Part shown: positions 29,694 to 36,571 of the stretch, piece by piece
Layout: every line of letters begins with the position of its first letter
Position numbering within the stretch: the first letter of the stretch is position 1
The notes under the pieces: model-generated
Told to the model about the DNA's origin: nothing
The model's database searches: none
Seen by the model: only the letters and a program-made list of their open reading frames with translations
NCBI RefSeq assembly: GCF_900114895.1
Contig: NZ_FOUO01000013.1
Span: 1-62,838, forward strand
Direction: 5' to 3'
Source: Ectothiorhodospira mobilis
GTDB taxonomy: Bacteria > Pseudomonadota > Gammaproteobacteria > Ectothiorhodospirales > Ectothiorhodospiraceae
DNA length: 62,838 nt
Translations under genes and position numbers: made by a program

Positions 29694-31073
29694 ATGGATT
29701 CCGGTTCCCGCCCCACCCAGCGACTGCTCTGGCTCGCATCCATGGACCTGCACGCGGCCCCCTGCCCGGAGGGCCCATGGGAATGGCAGCGGGCCGACTC
29801 CCTGCGCCGGGGGGAACAGATCCTGGAGGAGCAGCGGATCCTGGTGGGTATCTTCCTGCTGGCCCGCAAGGATCTGGTCACCCTGCCGCATCTGGAGGCC
29901 TTCCTGCGGCGGCACTGCCAGGTGGAGTGGGTGGCGCTGGTGGATCCGGAACTGCTCTGGGAACCCCGGGTGCGGGAACTGCTGGGCCACTGGTGCTACG
30001 ACTTCCACTCCACGCCCGTGGACCCCAACCGCCTGCGGGTGATCCTGGGCCACGCCCTGGGCATGGCCCGCTTGCTCACCCGCGGGGAACCCGGCCCCCT
30101 GCCGGGGCAGGCCGGGGGCATGCTGGTGGGCGAGAGCCCGGTCATGCGCCAGGTGCTGCGCACCATCACCAAGGTGGGACGGGTGGACGCCCCGGTGCTG
30201 ATCACCGGCGAGAGCGGCACCGGCAAGGAACTGGCGGCCCGGGCCGTGCACGACGCCTCCCCCCGGGCCTCGGGACCCTTCGAGGCCATCAACTGCGCCG
30301 CCGTGCCCGCCGCCCTGGTGCAGTCCGAACTCTTCGGCCACGAGCGGGGGGCGTTCACCGGGGCCCACCGCGCCCGCCAGGGGCACGTGTGCCGGGCCGA
30401 CGGCGGCACCCTGTTCCTGGATGAGATCGGCGACCTCCCCCTGGAGGTGCAGTCCACCCTGCTGCGCTTTTTGCAGAACCAGACGGTGCAGCGCATCGGC
30501 AGCGACCGGGAGGAGAAGGTGGACGTGCGCGTGGTGGCGGCCACCCACGTGGACCTGGAGGCGGCGGTCCGGGAGGGCCGCTTTCGCGAGGATCTCTTCT
30601 ACCGGCTGGACGTGCTGCGCTTCCAGATGCCGCCCCTGCGGGAACGGGACGCAGACGCCGTACTCCTGGCGCGGCACTTCTACCAGACCTTCAGCCGGGA
30701 GCGGGGGCACCGGGTGAAGGGCTTCAGCGCCGCCGGCCTGGAGTCGATCCGCCTGCACCGCTGGCCGGGGAACGTGCGCGAACTCATCAACCGGGTGCGC
30801 CGGGCCATGGTGCTGTGCGAGAGCCGCTATATCCAGCCCTGGGACCTGGGACTGGAGGAGGTGCTGGAGGCCCCCGCCAACCTCCGCCCCCTGGAAGAGG
30901 TACGCGCCGATGCAGAACGGGAGGCCATCACCCGGGCCCTGGCCCTGCATCAGGGCAATGTCTCCGCCGCCGCCCGGCACCTGGAGGTATCCCGCATCAC
31001 CCTCTATCGCATGGCGCGCCGCCACGGCATCCCCATCCCAGGGCCCCGCGGCGGTGACGGTGCAGTCCCGTGA
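29694..31073 (+). CDS. sigma-54 enhancer-binding protein, VpsR-like with receiver-like N-terminus
   Basis: This 459-aa transcription activator has three parts. Residues about 10-125 look like a response-regulator domain of the VpsR type (WVALVDPELLWEP, CYDFHSTPVDPNRL, GHALGMARL); a normal phosphoacceptor Asp pocket is not evident. The AAA+ domain follows: Walker A GESGTGKE (172-179), sigma-54-contacting GAFTGA (219-224), Walker B GGTLFLDE (237-244). A Fis-type HTH (NVSAAARHLEVSRITLYRMA) ends it. Intact GAFTGA argues for true sigma-54 dependence. It heads the fibre locus and is the obvious regulator of the -24/-12 promoter at 34990. The start is Met at 29694. Confidence 0.88.
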   Translation: MDSGSRPTQRLLWLASMDLHAAPCPEGPWEWQRADSLRRGEQILEEQRILVGIFLLARKDLVTLPHLEAFLRRHCQVEWVALVDPELLWEPRVRELLGHWCYDFHSTPVDPNRLRVILGHALGMARLLTRGEPGPLPGQAGGMLVGESPVMRQVLRTITKVGRVDAPVLITGESGTGKELAARAVHDASPRASGPFEAINCAAVPAALVQSELFGHERGAFTGAHRARQGHVCRADGGTLFLDEIGDLPLEVQSTLLRFLQNQTVQRIGSDREEKVDVRVVAATHVDLEAAVREGRFREDLFYRLDVLRFQMPPLRERDADAVLLARHFYQTFSRERGHRVKGFSAAGLESIRLHRWPGNVRELINRVRRAMVLCESRYIQPWDLGLEEVLEAPANLRPLEEVRADAEREAITRALALHQGNVSAAARHLEVSRITLYRMARRHGIPIPGPRGGDGAVP

Positions 31074-31136
31074 CATCGCATTCATCTGCCCGCGGAACCC
31101 CCGGGGCATCCACCATCCAACACGAGGGACCTGTGC

Positions 31137-32189
31137 ATGTTCCACCTCAGCAAGCATCTGACCGCCGCGGCCATCCCTTTGCTGCTCCTGGCCGTCCCCG
31201 CCGCCCGGGCACAGGCCCCGCAGGAACCGGTGGGCGAGCGCCCCGCGGAGGAACGCACCCAGCCGGACGTGGCGGCGGTATTCGAGGAGCGGGGACTGCT
31301 CACCCCGCCGGGGTCGTGGGTGGTGGAGCCGGCCCTGCAGTACGTGCACAGTTCTTCCACCACGGTGGCCATCGACGGATTCACCATCCTGCCCGCCATC
31401 GCCATCGGGCTGATCGACATCAGCGAGGTGCAGCGGGACACCCTCACCGCCTCCCTGGCCCTGCGCTACGGGCTCACCGAGCGCCTGGAGGTGGGGGTGC
31501 GCCTGCCCTACGTGTGGCGGGATGAGTCCCTGCGCCGGCGCGAGATCTTGGAGGGCAGCGACACCCCCCAGGTGGCCGACTCCTCGGGCGAGGACCTGGG
31601 GGACGTGGAACTGGGGCTGCATCTGCAGTTCAACCGGGCGGACACCGGCAAGCCCTTCTTCATCGGCAACCTGCGGGTGAAGTCCATCACCGGCACCTCC
31701 CCCTTCGAGGTGGATCGCGTCCCGGCAACCAACCCGGATGGCTCCGACTCGGGCGTGGACATCCTCCTGGAGCAACCCACCGGCTCCGGTTTCTGGTCCG
31801 TACAGCCCAGCCTGACCATGATCTACCCCACCGACCCGGCGGTGATCTACGGCAACATCAGCTACCTGTGGAACCTGGAACGGGACCAGGGCGGGGACTA
31901 CGGGCGCATCGATCCCGGGGATGCCCTGGGCCTGAGCCTGGGGACCGGCATCTCACTGAACAACCGCACCTCCATCAGCCTGGGATATGACCACAGCATG
32001 GTCTTCGAGACCGACCGGGAAGGCGTGACCCTCGATCCTGTCTTCGAGCGCATCCAGGTGGGCAGCTTCATCTGGGGCCTGTCGCAACGTCTCTCTCCTC
32101 GCACCAGCCTGAATCTGTCGGTGGCCGTGGGGGCCACCTCCGCCGCCCCCGATGCCCAGGTCTCCCTGCGGCTGCCCATGCGGTTCTGA
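31137..32189 (+). CDS. outer-membrane beta-barrel protein of the fibre locus
   Basis: This 350-aa protein has a clear signal peptide (IPLLLLAVPAARA, cleaved near residue 25) and a short mature linker (PQEPVGERPAEERTQPDV). It then has alternating beta-strands (GSWVVEPALQYVHSSSTTVA, LTASLALRYGLTERLEVGVR, NRTSISLGYDHSMVF) and a C-terminal phenylalanine (SLRLPMRF) typical of barrel insertion. It is broadly of the transporter/porin type. It lies 63 bp after the regulator gene and converges on the fibre operon. It could be the export pore for the fibre subunits, as FapF is for Fap amyloid; this is inference, and no coiled-coil plug like FapF's is seen. Confidence 0.72.
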   Translation: MFHLSKHLTAAAIPLLLLAVPAARAQAPQEPVGERPAEERTQPDVAAVFEERGLLTPPGSWVVEPALQYVHSSSTTVAIDGFTILPAIAIGLIDISEVQRDTLTASLALRYGLTERLEVGVRLPYVWRDESLRRREILEGSDTPQVADSSGEDLGDVELGLHLQFNRADTGKPFFIGNLRVKSITGTSPFEVDRVPATNPDGSDSGVDILLEQPTGSGFWSVQPSLTMIYPTDPAVIYGNISYLWNLERDQGGDYGRIDPGDALGLSLGTGISLNNRTSISLGYDHSMVFETDREGVTLDPVFERIQVGSFIWGLSQRLSPRTSLNLSVAVGATSAAPDAQVSLRLPMRF

Positions 32190-32216
32190 GGGGGGGCAAC
32201 CCGGCGGGGCGGGCTA

Positions 32217-32729
32217 TTAATACCCTCCCCGCAGGCCCTGGATGATCTCCGCATCCAGGAGCCGGCCCAGATCCATCCCCGACAGGTCCACCCCCCGCAG
32301 GCCCACATCCATGAGGGTATGGTTGGTGATGATCTGGCGGTCCAGGGCATTCTGGATGACGGTGACCCCGGGACGATCCACCAGGGAGGCGATGTGCAGC
32401 CCCTCCAGGGTGCTGCGCACCTGTACACCGGCGAGGGCGCTCGTATCCACGGTATGCCCCGCCGGATCCCTGAGCACCGTGCGGACCACCACCTCGCCAT
32501 TGATGGCGGTGAGCCGCTGGATGCCCAGGGTGAGTTCGAAACCGTCCCCGCGGATCAGGCCGCCCCGAAGCTCTGCCAACTCGGCCTCCGGGACCACCGC
32601 CCAGGCCAGCCCCTGCAGGGGGTCCTGGGCCGGCGCCGGGATGGGCGCTGCACCGATCAGGAACCCCAGGGCCAGGATCATGGCCCGGTCCGGTCTCCAT
32701 CCCGTCCTGCCTGTGTGCTTACGGCCCAT
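32217..32729 (-). CDS. exported protein with double-glycine processing site
   Basis: This 170-aa protein has a signal peptide (MILALGFLIGAAPIPAPAQ, residues 17-35), a short pro-region, then ELAELRGG (50-57) followed by LIRGDGF. ELxxIxGG is the cleavage consensus of C39 peptidases, one of which is encoded by the preceding gene. The mature part has FELTLGIQRLTAINGEVVV, a C-terminal module GVTVIQNALDRQIITNHTLM (121-140) shared in pattern with the two other exported proteins of the operon, and an amphipathic end. The start at 32729 has GAGGTGA 5-6 bases upstream; the GTG at 32747 is less likely. Confidence 0.7.
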   Translation of the reverse strand: MGRKHTGRTGWRPDRAMILALGFLIGAAPIPAPAQDPLQGLAWAVVPEAELAELRGGLIRGDGFELTLGIQRLTAINGEVVVRTVLRDPAGHTVDTSALAGVQVRSTLEGLHIASLVDRPGVTVIQNALDRQIITNHTLMDVGLRGVDLSGMDLGRLLDAEIIQGLRGGY

Positions 32730-32743
32730 GGGGATCACCTCGC

Positions 32744-33475
32744 TCACCAGTCGGAGGGGCGCGGCAGGGCGAGGAGGAACGTGCCCAGCCCATCCCGTGC
32801 CAGCGCCGTGCCATAGGGTGGCTCGGCCAGGGCCTGCCAGCTCACCGGATCGTTGAAATGGGCGCGCGCCGTCTGCAGGCGGTCGCGGATCAGGAAGAGG
32901 ATGTCGTTGCTCCAGATGCGGCGGAACTCGGCAGGGCTGTAGGCCTTCACCCCCAGGGCCGGATCCCCCACCAGCACACCCTCCTCACGGATGCCCTTGA
33001 TCACCACGAAATGGCGGTAGCCCTCGATCTCCACCAGGGCGATGGCCGGGATCCCCAGCTCATCCAGCTTCTCCAGGGGCAGACGAAAACCGTCCGAGCG
33101 CAACCCCACCTCGGCCAGGTAGCGCTTCATGTCCAGCATGGAGAAGCCCTGGGTCCGGATCTGTTCCTGATCCCCCCGGTTATACATGACATCGAAGGCC
33201 TCGCGCTCCGTGGTGGGGCGCTCGTAGTGATGGGTCAGCAGCGTGGCCAGGGCCGCCGAGCCGCAACTGAAATCGTACTGTTGCGGGATCACCGTCTGAA
33301 AACGCATGTCCCGCAGGCTGGTCACCGCCACGGCATGGCTGCCCAGGATGCCGGGCACCTGCACCAGCCCCGATGCCTGCACCGGCTTCCCCGCCAGGGC
33401 CGCCAGCAGCACCAGCGGGGCAACCAGCGGCAGCAACCGGGGGGACCGGAGGGATAGAGATTCAGGGGGCCACAT
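32744..33475 (-). CDS. exported C39-family cysteine peptidase
   Basis: This 243-aa protein has a signal peptide (LLPLVAPLVLLAALAGKPVQA) and a peptidase domain with the C39 catalytic set: oxyanion Gln and Cys in QQYDFSCGSAALATLL, His in GYRHFVVIKG, Asp in GDPALG. It is not fused to an ABC transporter as bacteriocin C39 proteases are, so it acts in the periplasm or at the surface, like FapD-type proteins. It overlaps the gene before it by 14 bp and the double-glycine protein starts 14 bp after its stop, so substrate and protease are co-expressed. Confidence 0.82.
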   Translation of the reverse strand: MWPPESLSLRSPRLLPLVAPLVLLAALAGKPVQASGLVQVPGILGSHAVAVTSLRDMRFQTVIPQQYDFSCGSAALATLLTHHYERPTTEREAFDVMYNRGDQEQIRTQGFSMLDMKRYLAEVGLRSDGFRLPLEKLDELGIPAIALVEIEGYRHFVVIKGIREEGVLVGDPALGVKAYSPAEFRRIWSNDILFLIRDRLQTARAHFNDPVSWQALAEPPYGTALARDGLGTFLLALPRPSDW

Positions 33476-33818
33476 GGACGTTCAGCATCAGGGATTCCTG
33501 GATCACCACGTTGTGACCCGAATTCTGGATCACCGTGGTCATGCCCTGGGCATTCTCCAGGGCGCCGTGCTCCAGGATATTGTCGCCGCTGGTGAAGGAA
33601 CCCTCCATGAAGGTCTCCGCCACCTGGGCATTGGATGTGATCTGCCCCAACTGCAGCGCCGGGATCTTGTACATGGCGCGCTGGTCCTCCAGCGCCGCGG
33701 CATCCACCGCGCCGGGCAGGGCCATGGCCTCACCCGCCAGGACGCTGCCGGGCAGGCATACCGCTGCGGTCAGCACCAGCCAGGGCACCACCGCGGACGA
33801 GGATCCGAATCCGAACAT
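33462..33818 (-). CDS. small exported protein, candidate minor fibre subunit or nucleator
   Basis: This 118-aa protein has a signal peptide (VVPWLVLTAAVCLPGSVLAG, cleaved near 29), then a helical linker (ALEDQRAMYKIPALQLGQIT) and the C-terminal module GMTTVIQNSGHNVVIQESLM (92-111). The module pattern Q-N-S-G-x-N-x-x-x-Q recurs in the repeat protein upstream and resembles curlin-type amyloid strands. The start at 33818 has AGGAGA 8 bases upstream; the longer frame to 33896 has none. The family is not one I can name. Confidence 0.68.
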   Translation of the reverse strand: MFGFGSSSAVVPWLVLTAAVCLPGSVLAGEAMALPGAVDAAALEDQRAMYKIPALQLGQITSNAQVAETFMEGSFTSGDNILEHGALENAQGMTTVIQNSGHNVVIQESLMLNVHVAP

Positions 33819-33860
33819 TGCCCTTCTCCTACGGGTACGTGGAACCGGCCCGGAGAGACC

Positions 33861-33888
33861 GGGGCGGCGGACTGCAATCCGCCGCCCC
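33861..33888. repeat. perfect GC hairpin between the first two fibre genes
   Basis: GGGGCGGCGGA (33861-33871) and TCCGCCGCCCC (33878-33888) form an 11-bp stem with a CTGCAA loop. On the coding (minus) strand it falls 28 bases after the stop of the repeat-protein gene and 43 bases before the next start. No U-run follows, so it is more likely a partial terminator or an mRNA 3'-end stabiliser than a full intrinsic terminator. Confidence 0.7.
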
Positions 33889-33916
33889 GAAGTCACCCGG
33901 CATGCATCGGCAGGGC

Positions 33917-34912
33917 TTACTCCGCCGCGCCCAGACCCAGGTGGGCCTGCACGGACACCTGCTGCTGCGTGAGGCTGTTGGCACCGCTGTTCTGGGACAC
34001 CTGGGTGATGCCCGCGGAATTGCTCAGGGCTTCCTCGCCCACCATGTTATAGGAGGTGTAGGAAGACTCCCCTTCCACCATCAGCGAGGTATTGCTCACC
34101 GTGCCGCTCAGGGCATTCTCGGTCACCACCATGGTGTTATAGGAGTCATTGATGCTGCTGTTATTGAACGAATCGTTGGTGCTGTTATCGGAGCTATCGT
34201 TGTAGGAGTCGGCGATGTTCGTATTGCCGGAATCGTTGGTGCTGTTATCGGAATTATTGGTGTTATCGGTCTTGTAGGCATCCGAGAACGTGGTATTGCC
34301 CGAATCATTCGTGCTGTTATTGGAATTATTGCTGTTATCCGTATTCTGGGAATCCGTCAAGTTGGTATTCCCGGAGTCATTGGTGCTGCTGTCCGCATTG
34401 AACGAATCGTTGGTGCTGTTATCCGCATTGAACGAATCATTCGTACTGTTATCCGAGTTGTTGGTGTTATCGGTATTCAGCGAATCCGTCCAGGCGGTAC
34501 TGTTGTCCGAGTTGTTGCTGTTATCGGAGTTATTGGTGTTGTCGGTGTTCAGCGAATCCGTCCAGGCAGTGCTGTTGTCCGAGTTGTTGCTGTTATCCGC
34601 ATTCTGGGAGTCCGCCAGACTGGTGTTCCCGGAATCATTGGTGCTGTTGTCGGGATTCTGGGAGTCCGCCCAGCTGTTGTTACCCGAATCATTGGTGCTG
34701 TTGTTGGGGTTCTGGGAATCCGCCCAGGACATGCTGTTGTCCGAGCTGTCGTTGGCGGAATCGGTGTAGTTGCCGGAATCCGTGTTCTGGATGGCGCTCT
34801 GGTCCCCGAACTCGCCTTCGCCGGTGTTGCCCGAATCGGCCCAGCCGGGAGCGGCGATGCCAAAGGTCATGGCGATGGCGGCGGAGATGGCGGTCTTCTT
34901 GAAGTTCAACAT
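33917..34912 (-). CDS. exported Asn/Asp/Ser-rich repeat protein, candidate fibre or adhesin subunit
   Basis: This 331-aa protein has a signal peptide (MLNFKKTAISAAIAMTFGIA, cleaved near residue 25). A low-complexity body (about 41-262) is made almost wholly of D, N, S and T, with a large residue (W, W, L, W, W, L, F, I) before A/T/S-D-S at positions 63, 81, 99, 117, 141, 185, 209 and 233. The C-terminal module GITQVSQNSGANSLTQQQVS (301-320) follows. There is no cysteine and the chain is strongly acidic. AAGGAG lies 7-8 bases before the ATG at 34912, downstream of a sigma-54 promoter. Length and layout suggest a secreted fibre, amyloid-like or Ca-binding; function is inferred from architecture only. 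Confidence 0.75.
   Translation of the reverse strand: MLNFKKTAISAAIAMTFGIAAPGWADSGNTGEGEFGDQSAIQNTDSGNYTDSANDSSDNSMSWADSQNPNNSTNDSGNNSWADSQNPDNSTNDSGNTSLADSQNADNSNNSDNSTAWTDSLNTDNTNNSDNSNNSDNSTAWTDSLNTDNTNNSDNSTNDSFNADNSTNDSFNADSSTNDSGNTNLTDSQNTDNSNNSNNSTNDSGNTTFSDAYKTDNTNNSDNSTNDSGNTNIADSYNDSSDNSTNDSFNNSSINDSYNTMVVTENALSGTVSNTSLMVEGESSYTSYNMVGEEALSNSAGITQVSQNSGANSLTQQQVSVQAHLGLGAAE
34127..34726 (-). repeat. degenerate 18/24-residue coding repeats of the fibre protein
   Basis: Units begin with a hydrophobic residue then [ATS]DSxNx[DN]N, spaced 18, 18, 18, 24, 44, 24 and 24 residues. Hexapeptides such as NNSDNS and decapeptides such as STNDSFNADN account for the length changes. At DNA level, stretches like GTTGTCCGAGTTGTTGCTG recur, so copy number may change by slippage or recombination. 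Confidence 0.85.
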
Positions 34913-34989
34913 GGGAATGCTCCTTGTACTTTCCAGGGGTTGCGTCCGGCTGGCTGGGCATCGCCCCCGCCGGTCCGTGTCATGCTTAA

Positions 34990-35005
34990 AGCAACCCTCA
35001 GGCCA
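34990..35005 (-). promoter_or_regulatory. sigma-54 (-24/-12) promoter of the fibre operon
   Basis: The minus strand reads TGGCCTGAGGGTTGCT, against the consensus TGGCACGRNNNTTGCW. The invariant GG and GC pairs are present with exactly ten bases between them. The predicted transcript start is near 34980, about 68 bases before the repeat-protein ATG. A GAFTGA-bearing activator is encoded in the same locus at 29694. Confidence 0.78.
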
Positions 35006-35045
35006 ACCTATAAAAAAGCCCGCAGAACCATCCATCTGGAACCAT

Positions 35046-35082
35046 CACACATGAAAAGTGTGGGTGAATACCCGAATTCGGG
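35046..35082. promoter_or_regulatory. palindromes upstream of the sigma-54 promoter, candidate activator sites
   Basis: Two dyads lie 40-80 bp upstream of the -24 element: CACAC-N7-GTGTG (35046-35062) and the perfect palindrome CCCGAATTCGGG (35071-35082). The position suits an enhancer for a Fis-type activator. The remainder of the 438 bp between 34913 and 35350 holds no gene; argE transcription must also start here on the other strand. Confidence 0.45.
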
Positions 35083-35350
35083 ACCGCAAAGCGTTTCCTC
35101 GGTGCAACACCTCCGTGACCCGGGGGGGGCGAGGCATCCTCTCCCTGCCTGAACGCACGGGGTTCCGGGCCCTTTCCATGGCTGTAACAGCGGTGATACA
35201 TCCGATCCGCCATTGCGACACTCCATGTGCCGTGGCGGTTTGTCCGGGCGCCCACGGGGGCGTATGTTGAAGTTGCGCACCCCGGGACGGCGCACGGACC
35301 GGCCCCGGTGGCGCGGGAATCCCCACCGATCCATCCACGGAACCGCGCAC

Positions 35351-36517
35351 ATGCCCCGACCTTCCCTGCAGTACATGCTGGAGCGGCTCATCGCCCTCCC
35401 CTCCGTCAGCAGCGTCTCGCCGCAATGGGACATGGGCAACCGCGCCCTCATGGACGAACTGGCCCAGTGGTGTATGGATGCCGGATTCCGCGTGGAGGTG
35501 CTGCCCCTGCCGGGGGAACCCGCCCGGGCGAATCTGGTGGCCACCCTGGGGCACGGCCCGGGCGGGCTGGTGCTGGCGGGCCATACGGACACGGTGCCCT
35601 GCGATCCCGACCGCTGGAGCCAGGATCCCTTTCGTGCCGAGGTGCGGGACGGACGCCTCTACGGGCTGGGCAGTTGCGACATGAAGAGCTTCCTCGCCCT
35701 GGCCCTGGAGGCCACCGCCGATCTGGACCCCGGGCGCCTGCGCCAGCCGCTGGTGATCCTGGCCACCGCCGACGAGGAGAGCTCCATGGCCGGCGCCCGC
35801 GCCCTGGCGGATTCGGGTCGGCCCTTGGGGCGGCATGCCGTCATCGGGGAACCCACCGGGCTGCGCCCGGTGCGCATGCACAAGGGGATGCTCATGGAAG
35901 GGGTGCAGGTCACTGGCCAGGCCGGTCATTCCAGTGATCCCCGATTGGGCAACAGCGCCCTGGAGGGGATGCACCGGGTGATGAAGGCGCTCCTGGACTG
36001 GCGCGAGGCACTGCAGGCGAGCCACCGCAACGAGGCCTTCGCGGTGCCCGTGCCCACCCTGAACCTGGGGGCCATCCGCGGCGGTGACAATCCCAACCGC
36101 ATCTGCGGCGAATGCGAGCTGCACCTGGACCTACGGCCCCTGCCGGGCATGGACCCGGCGCAACTGCGGGCCACGCTGGAGGCACGGGTGGCGGCGGCCC
36201 TGGAGGCATCGGGCCTGGAGCACCGGGTCTTTCGGCTGATCCCCGGCGTACCGCCCCTGGAGACCCCGGCGGATGCCCCCGTGGTGCGGGCGGCCGAGGC
36301 CCTCACCGGATCCCCGGCCGGGGCCGTGGCCTTCGGCACCGAGGCCCCCTTCCTGCAGCGCCTGGGCATGGACGTGGTGATCCTGGGGCCCGGCGACATC
36401 GCCCAGGCCCACCAGCCCGATGAATTCCTGGCTATGGACCGCATCCCGCCGACCCTGGAGATCCTGCGGGGGCTGATCCGGCGTTTCTGCCTGGCGCAGG
36501 AAAGCGGCGCGGATTGA
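35351..36517 (+). CDS. argE: acetylornithine deacetylase
   Basis: This 388-aa M20-family metallohydrolase removes the acetyl group from N-acetylornithine in arginine synthesis. Metal and catalytic motifs are VLAGHTDTVPCD, YGLGSCDMKSFLAL and TADEESSMAGAR; the dimerisation domain starts near TGQAGHSSDP. The C-terminal segment has GTEAPFLQRLGM and GPGDIAQAHQPDEF. The start at 35351 (MPRPSLQYML) matches the family; upstream in-frame extensions are low-complexity. argA follows after 54 bp on the same strand. Confidence 0.93.
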   Translation: MPRPSLQYMLERLIALPSVSSVSPQWDMGNRALMDELAQWCMDAGFRVEVLPLPGEPARANLVATLGHGPGGLVLAGHTDTVPCDPDRWSQDPFRAEVRDGRLYGLGSCDMKSFLALALEATADLDPGRLRQPLVILATADEESSMAGARALADSGRPLGRHAVIGEPTGLRPVRMHKGMLMEGVQVTGQAGHSSDPRLGNSALEGMHRVMKALLDWREALQASHRNEAFAVPVPTLNLGAIRGGDNPNRICGECELHLDLRPLPGMDPAQLRATLEARVAAALEASGLEHRVFRLIPGVPPLETPADAPVVRAAEALTGSPAGAVAFGTEAPFLQRLGMDVVILGPGDIAQAHQPDEFLAMDRIPPTLEILRGLIRRFCLAQESGAD

Positions 36518-36571
36518 ACCGCGCCCGCGACGCGGTGGCCCTGGCAACCCGGGGTTGAGTACCATCGCGCC

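Noticed and set aside
34127-34726. Repeat-rich AT-leaning DNA that could be non-coding satellite
   Set aside because: It is fully open with a signal peptide, ribosome site and conserved C-terminal module, so it is coding.
35083-35110. Second sigma-54-like sequence (GGGTCACGGAGGTGTTGCA on the minus strand)
   Set aside because: The GG-to-GC spacing is 13 instead of 10 bases, which sigma-54 does not tolerate.
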